Assembly (NCBI GenBank): GCA_030830465.1
Contig: JAURMY010000355.1
Location: forward strand, 1 to 7,680
DNA length: 7,680 nucleotides
Direction of reading: 5' to 3'
Source of the DNA: Alphaproteobacteria bacterium
Lineage (GTDB): Bacteria; Pseudomonadota; Alphaproteobacteria; Rhodobacterales; Rhodobacteraceae
The translations under genes were made by a program, and so were the position numbers. The notes beneath the pieces are model-generated. The model searched no databases and was not told the origin of the DNA. It saw nothing but the letters and a program-made list of their open reading frames with translations. Shown here one piece after another: positions 1-6,074 of the stretch; position 1 is the first letter of the stretch, and each line of letters starts with the position of its first letter.

Positions 1-36
1 CAAGACCGGCAAGCGAAACGGAACAGGTTAGATCAC

Positions 37-1023
37 GTGACAGCGCCGGAGTCTTTGGCATCCGATATTCTGGCCGGGCAACGCCGGGCGCTGGCCCGTG
101 CGATCACGCTGGTTGAAAGCACGCGATCCGATCACCGTGCGCAGGCGGTCAGCCTGCTTGAGGCCCTGCGTCAAGGCACGCCAAAACAGGCGCTGCGGGT
201 GGGTTTGTCGGGCACGCCGGGGGTCGGCAAGTCCACCTTTACCGAATCCTTTGGGATGATGCTGATCGAGCAGAGCCTGAAGGTTGCGGTTCTGGCGGTG
301 GATCCCAGCTCGGCGCGGTCGGGGGGGTCAATTCTGGGCGACAAGACCCGGATGGAACGGCTCAGCCGGGAGAGGAACGCTTTTATCCGCCCGTCGCCCA
401 GCCGTTCTGCCCTGGGCGGGGTCGCGCGCCGGACGCGCGACGCGATCGCCCTGTGCGAGGCGGCCGGGTTTGATGTGATCCTGATTGAAACGGTCGGTGT
501 CGGGCAGTCTGAAACCATGGTTGCGGACATGTCGGATCTGTTCGTCCTGCTGCTGGCCCCGGCGGGCGGGGATGAATTGCAGGGGGTCAAGCGCGGCATC
601 ATGGAAATCGCCGATCTGATCCTTGTGAACAAGGCTGACGGCGATCTGAAGCCCCAGGCGATCCGAACCTGCGCTGACTATGCGGGCGCGTTGCGCCTGT
701 TGCGAAAGCGTCCGCAGGACCCGGATGATTTCCCCAAGGCGCTGCCGGTTTCGGCTGTCACCGGCGAAGGTCTGGCACAGGCCTGGGAGGAGATGACCGC
801 GCTGGCAGACTGGCGGCGCGAACAGGGATATTGGGACAGCGCCCGCACCCGTCAGGCCGAGGTTTGGTTTCACGAGGAAGTCCGGCAAGGCGTGCTGGCA
901 AGGCTGGAGGCCGATGCGGCGATCAAGGTCATGCGCGCCGACCTGCAAGCGCGCGTCCGCAAGGGCGAGATCAGCCCGGAACGGGCCGCTGATCTGGTTC
1001 TGAAGGCGCTGGATCCGCGCTGA
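37..1023 (+). CDS. meaB: MeaB/ArgK-type GTPase, chaperone of B12-dependent acyl-CoA mutase
   Basis: G3E-family P-loop GTPase. The family is known to gate cofactor B12 delivery to, and protect, methylmalonyl-CoA mutase or related mutases in the cytoplasm (propionyl-CoA and ethylmalonyl-CoA pathways). The 328-aa product has the family's usual length. Visible motifs are the P-loop GTPGVGKST (residues 59-67), VDPSS (88-92), the switch-region ETVGVGQSE (151-159), the guanine-specificity motif NKAD (198-201) and a C-terminal helical dimerisation tail. I use the GTG start because the N-terminus then begins with the family's helix (LAGQRRALARAITLVES), and an AGG lies about 9 nt upstream. The frame stays open to the window edge, so a slightly longer start cannot be excluded. 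No mutase gene is within view, so which mutase it serves is unknown. Old annotations call this family ArgK or an arginine/ornithine transport ATPase, which is misleading. Confidence 0.93.
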   Translation: MTAPESLASDILAGQRRALARAITLVESTRSDHRAQAVSLLEALRQGTPKQALRVGLSGTPGVGKSTFTESFGMMLIEQSLKVAVLAVDPSSARSGGSILGDKTRMERLSRERNAFIRPSPSRSALGGVARRTRDAIALCEAAGFDVILIETVGVGQSETMVADMSDLFVLLLAPAGGDELQGVKRGIMEIADLILVNKADGDLKPQAIRTCADYAGALRLLRKRPQDPDDFPKALPVSAVTGEGLAQAWEEMTALADWRREQGYWDSARTRQAEVWFHEEVRQGVLARLEADAAIKVMRADLQARVRKGEISPERAADLVLKALDPR

Positions 1024-1345
1024 TGGGGGCAGGGATCCGTTGCCTTGTGCGCGGGTCGCCACCAAGACCCTAACCGGTCGCAAAGCCCAGATATGCGGGT
1101 GCGGCATCGGCGCGTAAACCCCGGATTTCACACCGCTTCGCCCCCCTTGAGATGGCTTAGGAAACGCGCCACAGCGATTCGCCATGTTGTGTCTTTCTCT
1201 GCCGTAAACTGCGCCTTGACAGGATTTCACCGGTTCCGGTCGCGGCTTTTACCGGATAAATGCGGGGTGTAGGGGTAGTTGGCGGTGAATTTCCCGCCGT
1301 GCCGGCATGGGGTTCCGCAGGAACGACAATTTCTGCCGCCCACTC
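1024..1345. other. Intergenic stretch between meaB and the rpmB promoter, no gene recognised
   Basis: I see no convincing gene on either strand. The open frames here have no plausible ribosome binding site or recognisable protein, and those on the - strand are Arg/Pro-rich, as expected of antisense GC-rich frames. Only weak secondary structure is visible: GGGTC/GACCC (1053-1057 with 1066-1070), GGCGG/CCGCC (1281-1285 with 1294-1298) and GTTCC/GGAAC (1312-1316 with 1320-1324). None is followed by a T-run, so meaB has no clear intrinsic terminator. A TTGACA at 1216-1221 resembles a -35 box, but no -10 box lies at the right distance. An unrecognised small RNA cannot be excluded. Confidence 0.4.
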
Positions 1346-1374
1346 TTGACGCGGCACCGGACCGGGCCTAAAGA
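1346..1374 (+). promoter_or_regulatory. Probable sigma-70 promoter of rpmB
   Basis: TTGACG (1346-1351) and TAAAGA (1369-1374) are separated by exactly 17 nt, which fits a housekeeping promoter in alphaproteobacteria with a strong -35 and a loose -10. Transcription would begin near 1381, giving a leader of about 60 nt before rpmB. The spacing and the placement before a highly expressed ribosomal gene support the call. The -10 match to TATAAT is only 3 of 6. Confidence 0.55.
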
Positions 1375-1440
1375 GGCGGCTCGAAATTCCGTTGTGTCGC
1401 AAGGCGGCGCATATCCACGCTTGAACTCAAGGACGACCAC

Positions 1441-1728
1441 ATGTCTCGCCGTTGTGAACTGACAGGTAAAGGTGTGATGACTGGCAACAATGTCAGCCAC
1501 GCCAATAACAAAACCCGCCGCCGCTTTCTGCCGAACCTGAACGAGGTTACCCTGGCATCCGAAGCTTTGGGCCGCGCGTTCAAATTCAAGATCTCTGCCG
1601 CCGCCCTGCGGTCGGTCGATCACCGTGGCGGGCTTGACGCATTCCTGGCCAAAGCCAAGGACGAAGAACTGTCCGTCAAGGCGCTGAAGGTCAAGAAAGA
1701 CATCGCGAAAGCCGCGACTGCCGCCTAA
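1441..1728 (+). CDS. rpmB: 50S ribosomal protein L28 (bL28)
   Basis: Structural protein of the large ribosomal subunit. The 95-aa product starts with the diagnostic [11 protein letters not shown], followed by the conserved [19 protein letters not shown] segment that contacts rRNA. The C-terminal half ([11 protein letters not shown], then a Lys/Ala-rich tail) matches the alphaproteobacterial form. Only one Cys (residue 5) is present, so the Zn-binding Cys pairs seen in other bL28 proteins are absent. The ATG is preceded by AAGGA (1429-1433) at 7-nt spacing. It has its own promoter upstream and a hairpin terminator 22 bp downstream, so it is probably a single-gene transcript, although read-through into the copper genes is possible. 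Confidence 0.98.
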   Translation: MSRRCELTGKGVMTGNNVSHANNKTRRRFLPNLNEVTLASEALGRAFKFKISAAALRSVDHRGGLDAFLAKAKDEELSVKALKVKKDIAKAATAA

Positions 1729-1750
1729 GCCGGTCGCCTGATTTCCTGAA

Positions 1751-1784
1751 CGGCCCTGCCCAACCGGCGGGGCCGCTTCATTTT
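1751..1784 (+). terminator. Intrinsic terminator after rpmB
   Basis: CGGCCCTGCC (1751-1760) pairs with GGCGGGGCCG (1766-1775) around a 5-nt loop. This is a 10-bp stem with one G-T wobble, followed by the T-rich CTTCATTTT. The T-run is interrupted, so termination may be partial and could allow read-through into 1825. Confidence 0.6.
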
Positions 1785-1824
1785 GGTGACTGGTGTTTTG
1801 TGTCCGCATCGTTATGAAGGCGAT

Positions 1825-2175
1825 ATGAAACAGATCCGTAACACCGCTGTTTGGCTGATGCTGCTTGCCGTGGGCCTGTCGCCCAACGGTGCGGTTTTTG
1901 CCCATCAGGATGCCGGTTCACCGCTGACATTGGTGATCTGTACCGGCGATGGTGTGCAAACGATCACATTGGATCAGGACGGCGCGCCGCGCAAACCGGC
2001 GCATCCGATCTGTCATCAATGTTGTCTTTCCGCGGATTTGCCGGCGCCGGCACCTGACCTGATAAGGCATTCGGTGGCCTTCAGACCCGCGGTTTTCACC
2101 GATCAGCGGAGTTCGGCGCGCTTTCAGATGGCGCCAGCCTGCCCGCCCGCCACGGGCCCCCCTGTTGTGATTTGA
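1825..2175 (+). CDS. Small secreted Cys-rich protein, DUF2946-like, next to copper chaperone
   Basis: A 116-aa protein with an N-terminal signal sequence (hydrophobic residues 8-20, likely cleavage after VFA at residue 26). The mature part begins with the LTLVICTGDGVQTITLD segment typical of DUF2946-like proteins (Cys39). It continues into a metal-ligand-like HPICHQCC cluster (His60, Cys63, His64, Cys66, Cys67) and a Pro/Ala-rich tail with Cys106. I use the ATG at 1825 because ATGAAGG provides a ribosome binding site 4 nt upstream and the signal peptide then starts normally. An upstream in-frame start at 1783 overlaps the rpmB terminator and is unlikely. The stop lies 35 bp before the PCu(A)C gene, so the two probably form an operon. 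DUF2946 genes are commonly found with copper-handling genes. A role in periplasmic copper binding or delivery is inferred, and the exact function is unknown. Confidence 0.7.
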   Translation: MKQIRNTAVWLMLLAVGLSPNGAVFAHQDAGSPLTLVICTGDGVQTITLDQDGAPRKPAHPICHQCCLSADLPAPAPDLIRHSVAFRPAVFTDQRSSARFQMAPACPPATGPPVVI

Positions 2176-2210
2176 ACCAACCCATTCAAATCACATCACA
2201 GGAGGCTTTT

Positions 2211-2669
2211 ATGCCCATATCCAAATTCACCATTCTGCCTGCCGTTTTCGGTGCGGTTTCGTCCATCTGTCTTGCCCTGCCTGCCCTGGCTGGCGATGTC
2301 AGCATCAATGACGCCTATGCTATCACCTCTGGTCCCTCGGCGATGTCCGGCGGGATTTTCATGGAGATCGACAATTCCGGCGCCGCTGACGACCAACTGA
2401 TTGCCGCGAAGACCGATGTTTCAAAAATGACGCAACTGCATACCCATATCATCGACTCAAACGGTGTGGCGCAGATGCGCGAGGTCGATGGCGGTTTTAC
2501 CGTTCCGGCCCATGGTGCCGCGATTCTGAAGCGCGGCGGCGACCACATCATGCTGATGGGGCTGACCAAGCCCTTGGCGCAGGGCGACATTGTGCATCTG
2601 ACATTGTCGTTTGAACATGCGGGTGAAGTCAGCATTGACGTGCCGGTCGATCTGACCCGCAAGCCCTGA
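2211..2669 (+). CDS. Periplasmic copper chaperone PCu(A)C
   Basis: DUF461/PCu(A)C family protein, which binds Cu(I) in the periplasm and is known to deliver it to the CuA/CuB centres of cytochrome c oxidase. The 152-aa product has a signal peptide (hydrophobic to residue 24, cleavage after ALA at 25-27) and a cupredoxin-like beta domain. The copper motif is recognisable: the LHTH pair (His77, His79), Met89 in GVAQMREV, then the PAHGAAILKRGGDHIML segment carrying His112 and Met114. A further His101 lies in this segment. The ATG at 2211 follows a strong GGAGG (2201-2205) at 5-nt spacing. The in-frame TTG at 2172 overlaps the previous gene's stop and would bury the signal peptide, so I rejected it. 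The upstream neighbour is a Cys-rich DUF2946-like protein, and a strong terminator follows. Confidence 0.9.
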   Translation: MPISKFTILPAVFGAVSSICLALPALAGDVSINDAYAITSGPSAMSGGIFMEIDNSGAADDQLIAAKTDVSKMTQLHTHIIDSNGVAQMREVDGGFTVPAHGAAILKRGGDHIMLMGLTKPLAQGDIVHLTLSFEHAGEVSIDVPVDLTRKP

Positions 2670-2685
2670 ATATAGGCTTGCAAGG

Positions 2686-2710
2686 GCGTTTCGAACAACA
2701 GTCGAAACGC
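2686..2710 (+). repeat. Perfect 9-bp inverted repeat in the PCu(A)C 3' region
   Basis: GCGTTTCGA (2686-2694) and TCGAAACGC (2702-2710) pair perfectly around a 7-nt loop. No T-run follows, so alone it is not an intrinsic terminator. It sits 16 nt after the chaperone stop codon and 15 nt before the strong terminator. It could protect the 3' end of the mRNA or be a protein binding site, but nothing in the sequence decides between these. Confidence 0.6.
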
Positions 2711-2725
2711 GGGCGCAAATCGGTT

Positions 2726-2760
2726 ATCCTCCCGGTCAGAACAAACCGGGAGGATTTTTT
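2726..2760 (+). terminator. Strong intrinsic terminator overlapping the next gene's ribosome binding site
   Basis: ATCCTCCCGGT (2726-2736) pairs perfectly with ACCGGGAGGAT (2745-2755) around an 8-nt loop, followed by an uninterrupted run of six T (2755-2760, the first being the last base of the stem). This is a textbook rho-independent terminator for the copper genes. Unusually, the 3' arm contains GGGAGGA (2748-2754), the only good Shine-Dalgarno for the gene whose ATG begins at 2761, directly after the T-run. The hairpin would therefore both end upstream transcription and hide the downstream ribosome binding site. Confidence 0.85.
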
Positions 2761-3207
2761 ATGGTCAAAGCACAACAAGCTGTGAAAGCCCCGTGGCACC
2801 TGTGGCTGGTCGGCATCCTGTCGCTGCTTTGGAACCTGATGGGTGCTGCGGATTACCTGATGGCCAAGATGCAAACGGCGGAATACGTGGCGATGATGTC
2901 GCCGGAACAGGCCGGATATTTCAACAGCCTTCCGGCATGGATCACCGGCGTCTGGGCGATTGGCGTGTTTGGCGCGGTGCTGGGCTCGGCGCTGCTTCTG
3001 GCGCGCCGCAAATGGGCGGTGGAACTGTTTGCTGCTTCCTTGGCGGCAATGATCGTCAACCTGCTGCACGGGTTCTTTCTGGCAAAAATCAGCCTGTCAG
3101 ACATTGCAGGACCGGTTGAAAACGCCTTTTCCGCCGCATTGTTCGTGATCGCGTCCGGCTTGCTATATTACGCGTACCGGCAACGTGGGGCCGGGGTGTT
3201 ACGCTGA
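2761..3207 (+). CDS. Four-helix integral membrane protein of unknown function
   Basis: A 148-aa protein with four predicted membrane segments at about residues 12-34, 58-81, 85-108 and 120-138. The first helix carries a conserved-looking APWHLWLVGILSLLWNLMGA signature, followed by DYLM. Related proteins occur widely in proteobacteria, and some databases label them 'sugar transporter', a name I see no sequence support for given the size. The ATG is preceded by GGGAGGA at 6-nt spacing, which lies inside the terminator hairpin of the previous operon. Expression may therefore depend on a promoter within or just before that hairpin, or on read-through that opens it. Convergent with the next gene, whose stop codon is 22 bp away. 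No catalytic or ligand-binding motif is visible. Confidence 0.85.
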   Translation: MVKAQQAVKAPWHLWLVGILSLLWNLMGAADYLMAKMQTAEYVAMMSPEQAGYFNSLPAWITGVWAIGVFGAVLGSALLLARRKWAVELFAASLAAMIVNLLHGFFLAKISLSDIAGPVENAFSAALFVIASGLLYYAYRQRGAGVLR

Positions 3208-3221
3208 CATGCAGAAGGTGT

Positions 3222-3245
3222 GACCGGCCCTACCGGTCGCATTTT
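3222..3245 (+). terminator. Possible short terminator between convergent genes
   Basis: GACCGG (3222-3227) pairs with CCGGTC (3233-3238) across a 5-nt loop, followed by GCATTTT. The stem is only 6 bp and the T-run only 4 nt, so it is a weak terminator for the membrane-protein gene. It overlaps the last codons of the opposing gene and lacks a T-run on that strand. Confidence 0.4.
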
Positions 3246-3778
3246 GTGGCGTCATCGCGGTCGTCACACAGACCGACGCCGAACAAATAGCCGGACCATT
3301 CGGTCATTGACTCTTTTCCCGGCTTAAAGGCCCAGGCCTTGTGCACCAGATAAAAACTGTCCTTGCCCTGAATGCCCTTGAAAAGGGTCCATTCCGGGTG
3401 ATTGGTGGTTTCCGATTGCGGGCAGCTAACCAAAAACACGACCGAGTCATAGCCGTTCTCGGTGTCGTTCAGAACAATGGTTCCCGACGACCCTTCGCAA
3501 TGCTCGGCGGCGGCGGTGATCAGGGCATCCGCGAAATTGCGGGCGGTGGAATCGGTTTTGCCGTAAAACACCTGAACCGACAGCAGTTCCTGCCAGTCTT
3601 CAACCGTCTGGCCTTCGGGCACGAATTCAGCGATATAGCGTTGTTCGTTGCCGTCCGCATATCCGCGTTCATAGCCTTCCGGCAGGGACATCAGGATTTT
3701 CTCGCCGGGTTGTTGGGCCGAAACCGGCGACAGGAAACAGGCGGCGGCAACACAGGCGGCAAGCACGGATTTCAGCAT
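3230..3778 (-). CDS. Secreted four-Cys protein of unknown function
   Basis: A 182-aa protein with a clear signal peptide (hydrophobic core residues 4-17, cleavage after VSA at 19-21). The mature domain is polar and mixed alpha/beta, with ILMSLPEGYERGY, then EFVPEGQTVEDWQELLSVQV (residues 51-70), resembling conserved segments of small exported proteobacterial proteins without assigned function. Four Cys remain after the signal peptide (94, 119, 171, 180), enough for two disulfides. The ATG has AAGG at 7-nt spacing. An overlapping ATG four bases upstream is in another frame. It lies 32 bp after the sirtuin gene on the same strand and is probably the last gene of that transcript. I do not recognise a function, and the operon position alone is weak evidence for one. 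Confidence 0.85.
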   Translation of the reverse strand: MLKSVLAACVAAACFLSPVSAQQPGEKILMSLPEGYERGYADGNEQRYIAEFVPEGQTVEDWQELLSVQVFYGKTDSTARNFADALITAAAEHCEGSSGTIVLNDTENGYDSVVFLVSCPQSETTNHPEWTLFKGIQGKDSFYLVHKAWAFKPGKESMTEWSGYLFGVGLCDDRDDATKCDR

Positions 3779-3810
3779 TCATAGACCTTGGGTTCAGGGT
3801 TTTTGCGATC

Positions 3811-4518
3811 TTAACAAGCCGCAAGAACTTGCGCCACCCATTCCGGTACGATCCGGCTGGCCGGTCCCAGCCGGGTTTGCGCGAAATCCCGGCTGCCGGT
3901 TGAGGGTTCCAGGTTCAGCTCCAGCGTATCGGCACCGGCGCGGGCCGCGTCCTGAACGAAGGCGGCGGCAGGATAGACATTGCCGGAGGTTCCGATCGAC
4001 ACGAACAGGTCCGCCTGCCGCAACCGGTCCCAGATCGCCTCCATCTGATAGGGCATCTCTCCGAACCAGACCACATCCGGGCGGGTTTCGGGCCGGGCGC
4101 AGGCAGGGCAGGGGTCTTGCGGCGTCATCAACGGGGGCGCGTCCCAACGGTGCCCGCAAGCGGCGCACAACGCCCCGGCCAGGCGGCCATGCATGTGCCA
4201 GACCGACCTTGAACCGCCGCGTTCGTGCAGATCATCCACATTCTGGGTGACGATCAGGACCCGCCCCTTATGGCGCCGTTCCAGTTCAGCCAGTGCAAAA
4301 TGCGCGGGGTTCGGTTGCGCTTTGCAACAGTTGGCCCGGCGGGCGTTGTAAAATTCGTGAACCATCGCCCTATTGCGCTGAAACCCTTCCGGTGTGGCCA
4401 CGTCATTCAGGTCATATTTTGTCCACAACCCGTCCTTGTCGCGAAACGTGCCAAGGCCGCTTTCTGCGGAAATTCCCGCACCGGTCAGTATAACGATATC
4501 CGGGGCCGATCTGGTCAT
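3811..4518 (-). CDS. cobB: NAD-dependent protein deacylase, Sir2 family (class III)
   Basis: Cytoplasmic sirtuin that removes acyl groups from lysines using NAD+, forming O-acyl-ADP-ribose and nicotinamide. The 235-aa product carries the NAD-binding GAGIS (13-17) and FRD (25-27), QNVD (92-95), the catalytic His110 in HMHG, a zinc site of two Cys pairs (118/121 and 137/140), GTSG (176-179) and NLEPS (202-206). Tyr57 and Arg60 in FYNARR match the pair that lets class III enzymes (SIRT5, E. coli CobB) bind succinyl- and malonyl-lysine, so desuccinylase as well as deacetylase activity is likely. I use the ATG at 4518, preceded by GAAAGG at 4-nt spacing. A start 12 codons upstream adds a tail not expected in the family. 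It is 54 bp downstream of piuC. Acyl-CoA synthetase regulation is the classic CobB role, but no such gene is visible here. Confidence 0.95.
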   Translation of the reverse strand: MTRSAPDIVILTGAGISAESGLGTFRDKDGLWTKYDLNDVATPEGFQRNRAMVHEFYNARRANCCKAQPNPAHFALAELERRHKGRVLIVTQNVDDLHERGGSRSVWHMHGRLAGALCAACGHRWDAPPLMTPQDPCPACARPETRPDVVWFGEMPYQMEAIWDRLRQADLFVSIGTSGNVYPAAAFVQDAARAGADTLELNLEPSTGSRDFAQTRLGPASRIVPEWVAQVLAAC

Positions 4519-4573
4519 AGGCCTTTCTACCGCAAGGGCAGGGCGGGAAGCCAAGAAAAATCGCGAAAGGCCT
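4519..4573 (-). promoter_or_regulatory. Inverted repeat that can pair with the cobB ribosome binding site
   Basis: In the piuC-cobB spacer, AGGCCTTTC (starting at the piuC stop, 4573-4565 on the - strand) is a perfect 9-bp complement of GAAAGGCCT (4527-4519), separated by 37 nt. The second arm contains the cobB Shine-Dalgarno and ends one base before its ATG. Pairing would hide the site. A ribosome terminating on piuC would cover the first arm and could free it, giving translational coupling. This is inferred from complementarity only. Confidence 0.4.
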
Positions 4574-5229
4574 TAATCGGCCCACATCCTGATCAGGTTC
4601 GACCGCGCCTTGCTGAGGTTCAATAGCAGTTCCTGACTGGCGTTTTCCGCTTCGGCCAGGGCAAAGGCCCGGTCCAGATCAAACAGGATTTCCCGGCGCG
4701 AGGCGTCGCGGACATGGCTTTGCACCCAGCCGACAACCGCCAGCCGCTCGCCCGATGTTACCGGTTCGACATGATGCAACGTGGTGGAGGGGTACAAGAT
4801 CAACTGCCCCGCCGTAAGTTTGATTTTGCGGCTTTCCAGCCCATCCTCGATCACCAGTGCGCCGCCCTCATATGCGGCCGGGTCCGACAGGAACAGGGTG
4901 AAGGACAGGTCCGTGCGCCCGCCATTCATCAGCGCGTCATCCACATGCCGCCCATAGCGGTCCCCGACACCATAGCGCGACACCATGAGCCGGACCATCG
5001 CCTTTGGACGGGCCGCCGAAACAAAAACCGGATGCGCCAGCAGCGCGGTGGCGACTTTTTCAAGCAGCGCCGCCCGGTCGGAGGAGTCCGCCGCCTGATG
5101 GTTTTGCTTGACCTGACGGGCCAGACGCCCTGCGGTGCGCGCGCCATCCTCAAACGGTAAGGCGGCTGCCACCGACTGGATCACCGTCAACGCAGCGCTT
5201 GAGAAAATATCGCTTAGGGCAAGGATCAT
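4573..5229 (-). CDS. piuC: PiuC/PKHD-type Fe(II)/2-oxoglutarate-dependent dioxygenase
   Basis: Cytoplasmic prolyl-4-hydroxylase-fold oxygenase of the PiuC/YbiX family, known from iron-limitation regulons and usually near TonB-dependent siderophore receptors. The physiological substrate is not established. The 218-aa product shows the N-terminal helical region, then SRYGVGDRYGRHVDDAL, which contains the HxD iron ligands His95 and Asp97. The third ligand is in LHHVEPVTSGERL (His152 by alignment with the SLHxVxPV consensus), with Arg162 for the 2-oxoglutarate carboxylate, then WVQSHVRD and the helical C-terminus. Length is typical. The start lies 7 bp after the previous stop and has only a poor Shine-Dalgarno, so translation is probably coupled to the upstream His-rich gene. 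No TonB receptor is in view. Confidence 0.92.
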   Translation of the reverse strand: MILALSDIFSSAALTVIQSVAAALPFEDGARTAGRLARQVKQNHQAADSSDRAALLEKVATALLAHPVFVSAARPKAMVRLMVSRYGVGDRYGRHVDDALMNGGRTDLSFTLFLSDPAAYEGGALVIEDGLESRKIKLTAGQLILYPSTTLHHVEPVTSGERLAVVGWVQSHVRDASRREILFDLDRAFALAEAENASQELLLNLSKARSNLIRMWAD

Positions 5230-5236
5230 CGGCGGA

Positions 5237-6061
5237 TCACTTCATGCGCAGCACGGCAAAATCAATCCAGGCGGCAGCGCTGTGGATCAGATCGGTTTCG
5301 GTTCCAGCGGTTTCGCTGACCAGCGCGGGAAATTGCGTCAGGGCTTCGGTCAGAACCTGTTGGGCCGTGGCACCGGCCTTTGCTGTCGCCGCGTCCCGGG
5401 CGGCGGCCAGTCGGGCCGCTTCGGCGTTGGCGGCAGTCAGAAACCCCCATGAATCGCGGTATTCCTGTCCGACCTCGACACGGCCATCCGCGACACCGGC
5501 GTCAAAATCCTCGGCGGCGGTTGCTGCAATCAGCGACAGGGCTTTCATTTCATCCCGGGGGCTGAGCGTTGCGGTTTCATGCACGCGGCCGATCGCCTCC
5601 AGCACCGCCTGCGCCTTTGCGGCAACCTCGGATTTGTCGGCTTTTCCAGTCACCGCTGCGGCAAAAGCCAGGGCAAGCGGCTCAAATCCCTCGGCGTGAA
5701 AAGTGGCCAGATCGCCTTCAATATCGACATAACTGGCGTGGTGTGACAGCTCCAGATGTTCGCGCGCCAGATCAGCATGACCGGAGGCGTAAAGTCCGGC
5801 CACGATGTGATGGGTGGCCTCAAAGAACCCAAGCCGGGTCAGAAAGGCCACTTCGGCTTCTTCTGTTGCGACCGCGCCTTCGCCGCTTTCACCGACTTCC
5901 CCGGCCACGACAATGTTTTGCGCGGCGGGTGCAAGGCCGGATGCGACCGCTTGTGGGGCAGGGGCCGCCATGGCGACGGTCAGGCCGGTTGCGGCGGCGG
6001 TTCCGAGCAAAGCCCAGACACGCGGTTCAACGGTTCGGGCGGCAGGGCGGGGTTTGGGCAT
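5237..6061 (-). CDS. His-rich helical protein with N-terminal membrane anchor or signal, piuC partner, unknown function
   Basis: A 274-aa protein with a basic N-terminus (MPKPRPAARTVEPR) and one hydrophobic segment at about residues 15-33, either an uncleaved anchor or a signal peptide. A low-complexity Ala/Gly/Glu linker (40-70) follows. The body is Ala-rich and almost wholly helical. Residues 84-122 are rich in His: THHIVAGLYASGH, EHLELSHH and a later FH (His84, 85, 95, 102, 107, 108, 122), a spacing that could form a metal site on helices. I recall similar uncharacterised proteins in Rhodobacteraceae but no named domain. It shares a tight operon with piuC (7 bp gap), so a role in periplasmic iron or haem handling is a reasonable inference but unproven. 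The ATG at 6061 has AAAGGA at 7-nt spacing. A longer frame to 6169 runs through the promoter repeat and is rejected. Confidence 0.85.
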   Translation of the reverse strand: MPKPRPAARTVEPRVWALLGTAAATGLTVAMAAPAPQAVASGLAPAAQNIVVAGEVGESGEGAVATEEAEVAFLTRLGFFEATHHIVAGLYASGHADLAREHLELSHHASYVDIEGDLATFHAEGFEPLALAFAAAVTGKADKSEVAAKAQAVLEAIGRVHETATLSPRDEMKALSLIAATAAEDFDAGVADGRVEVGQEYRDSWGFLTAANAEAARLAAARDAATAKAGATAQQVLTEALTQFPALVSETAGTETDLIHSAAAWIDFAVLRMK

Positions 6062-6074
6062 CGGGAATCCTTTT

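Noticed and set aside
1..31. Short open frame ending in TAG at 29-31, possibly the end of an upstream gene
   Set aside because: Only nine codons are visible with no recognisable sequence, and the meaB frame is also open here, so the call cannot be supported.
1013..1039. GGATCC pair around the meaB stop codon as a terminator hairpin
   Set aside because: The two copies can pair because the site is its own complement, but no T-run follows and the stem is only 6 bp.
328..1230. 300-codon open frame on the - strand opposite meaB
   Set aside because: It is antisense to a clear GTPase gene, rich in Arg/Gln/His, without a recognisable motif or start signal. It is a GC-rich shadow frame.
1216..1244. 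TTGACA at 1216-1221 as a promoter
   Set aside because: No acceptable -10 box lies 16-18 nt downstream, and a better promoter for rpmB exists at 1346-1374.
1249..1905. 218-codon - strand frame across rpmB
   Set aside because: It covers the rpmB promoter, gene and terminator in antisense, and its product has no recognisable features.
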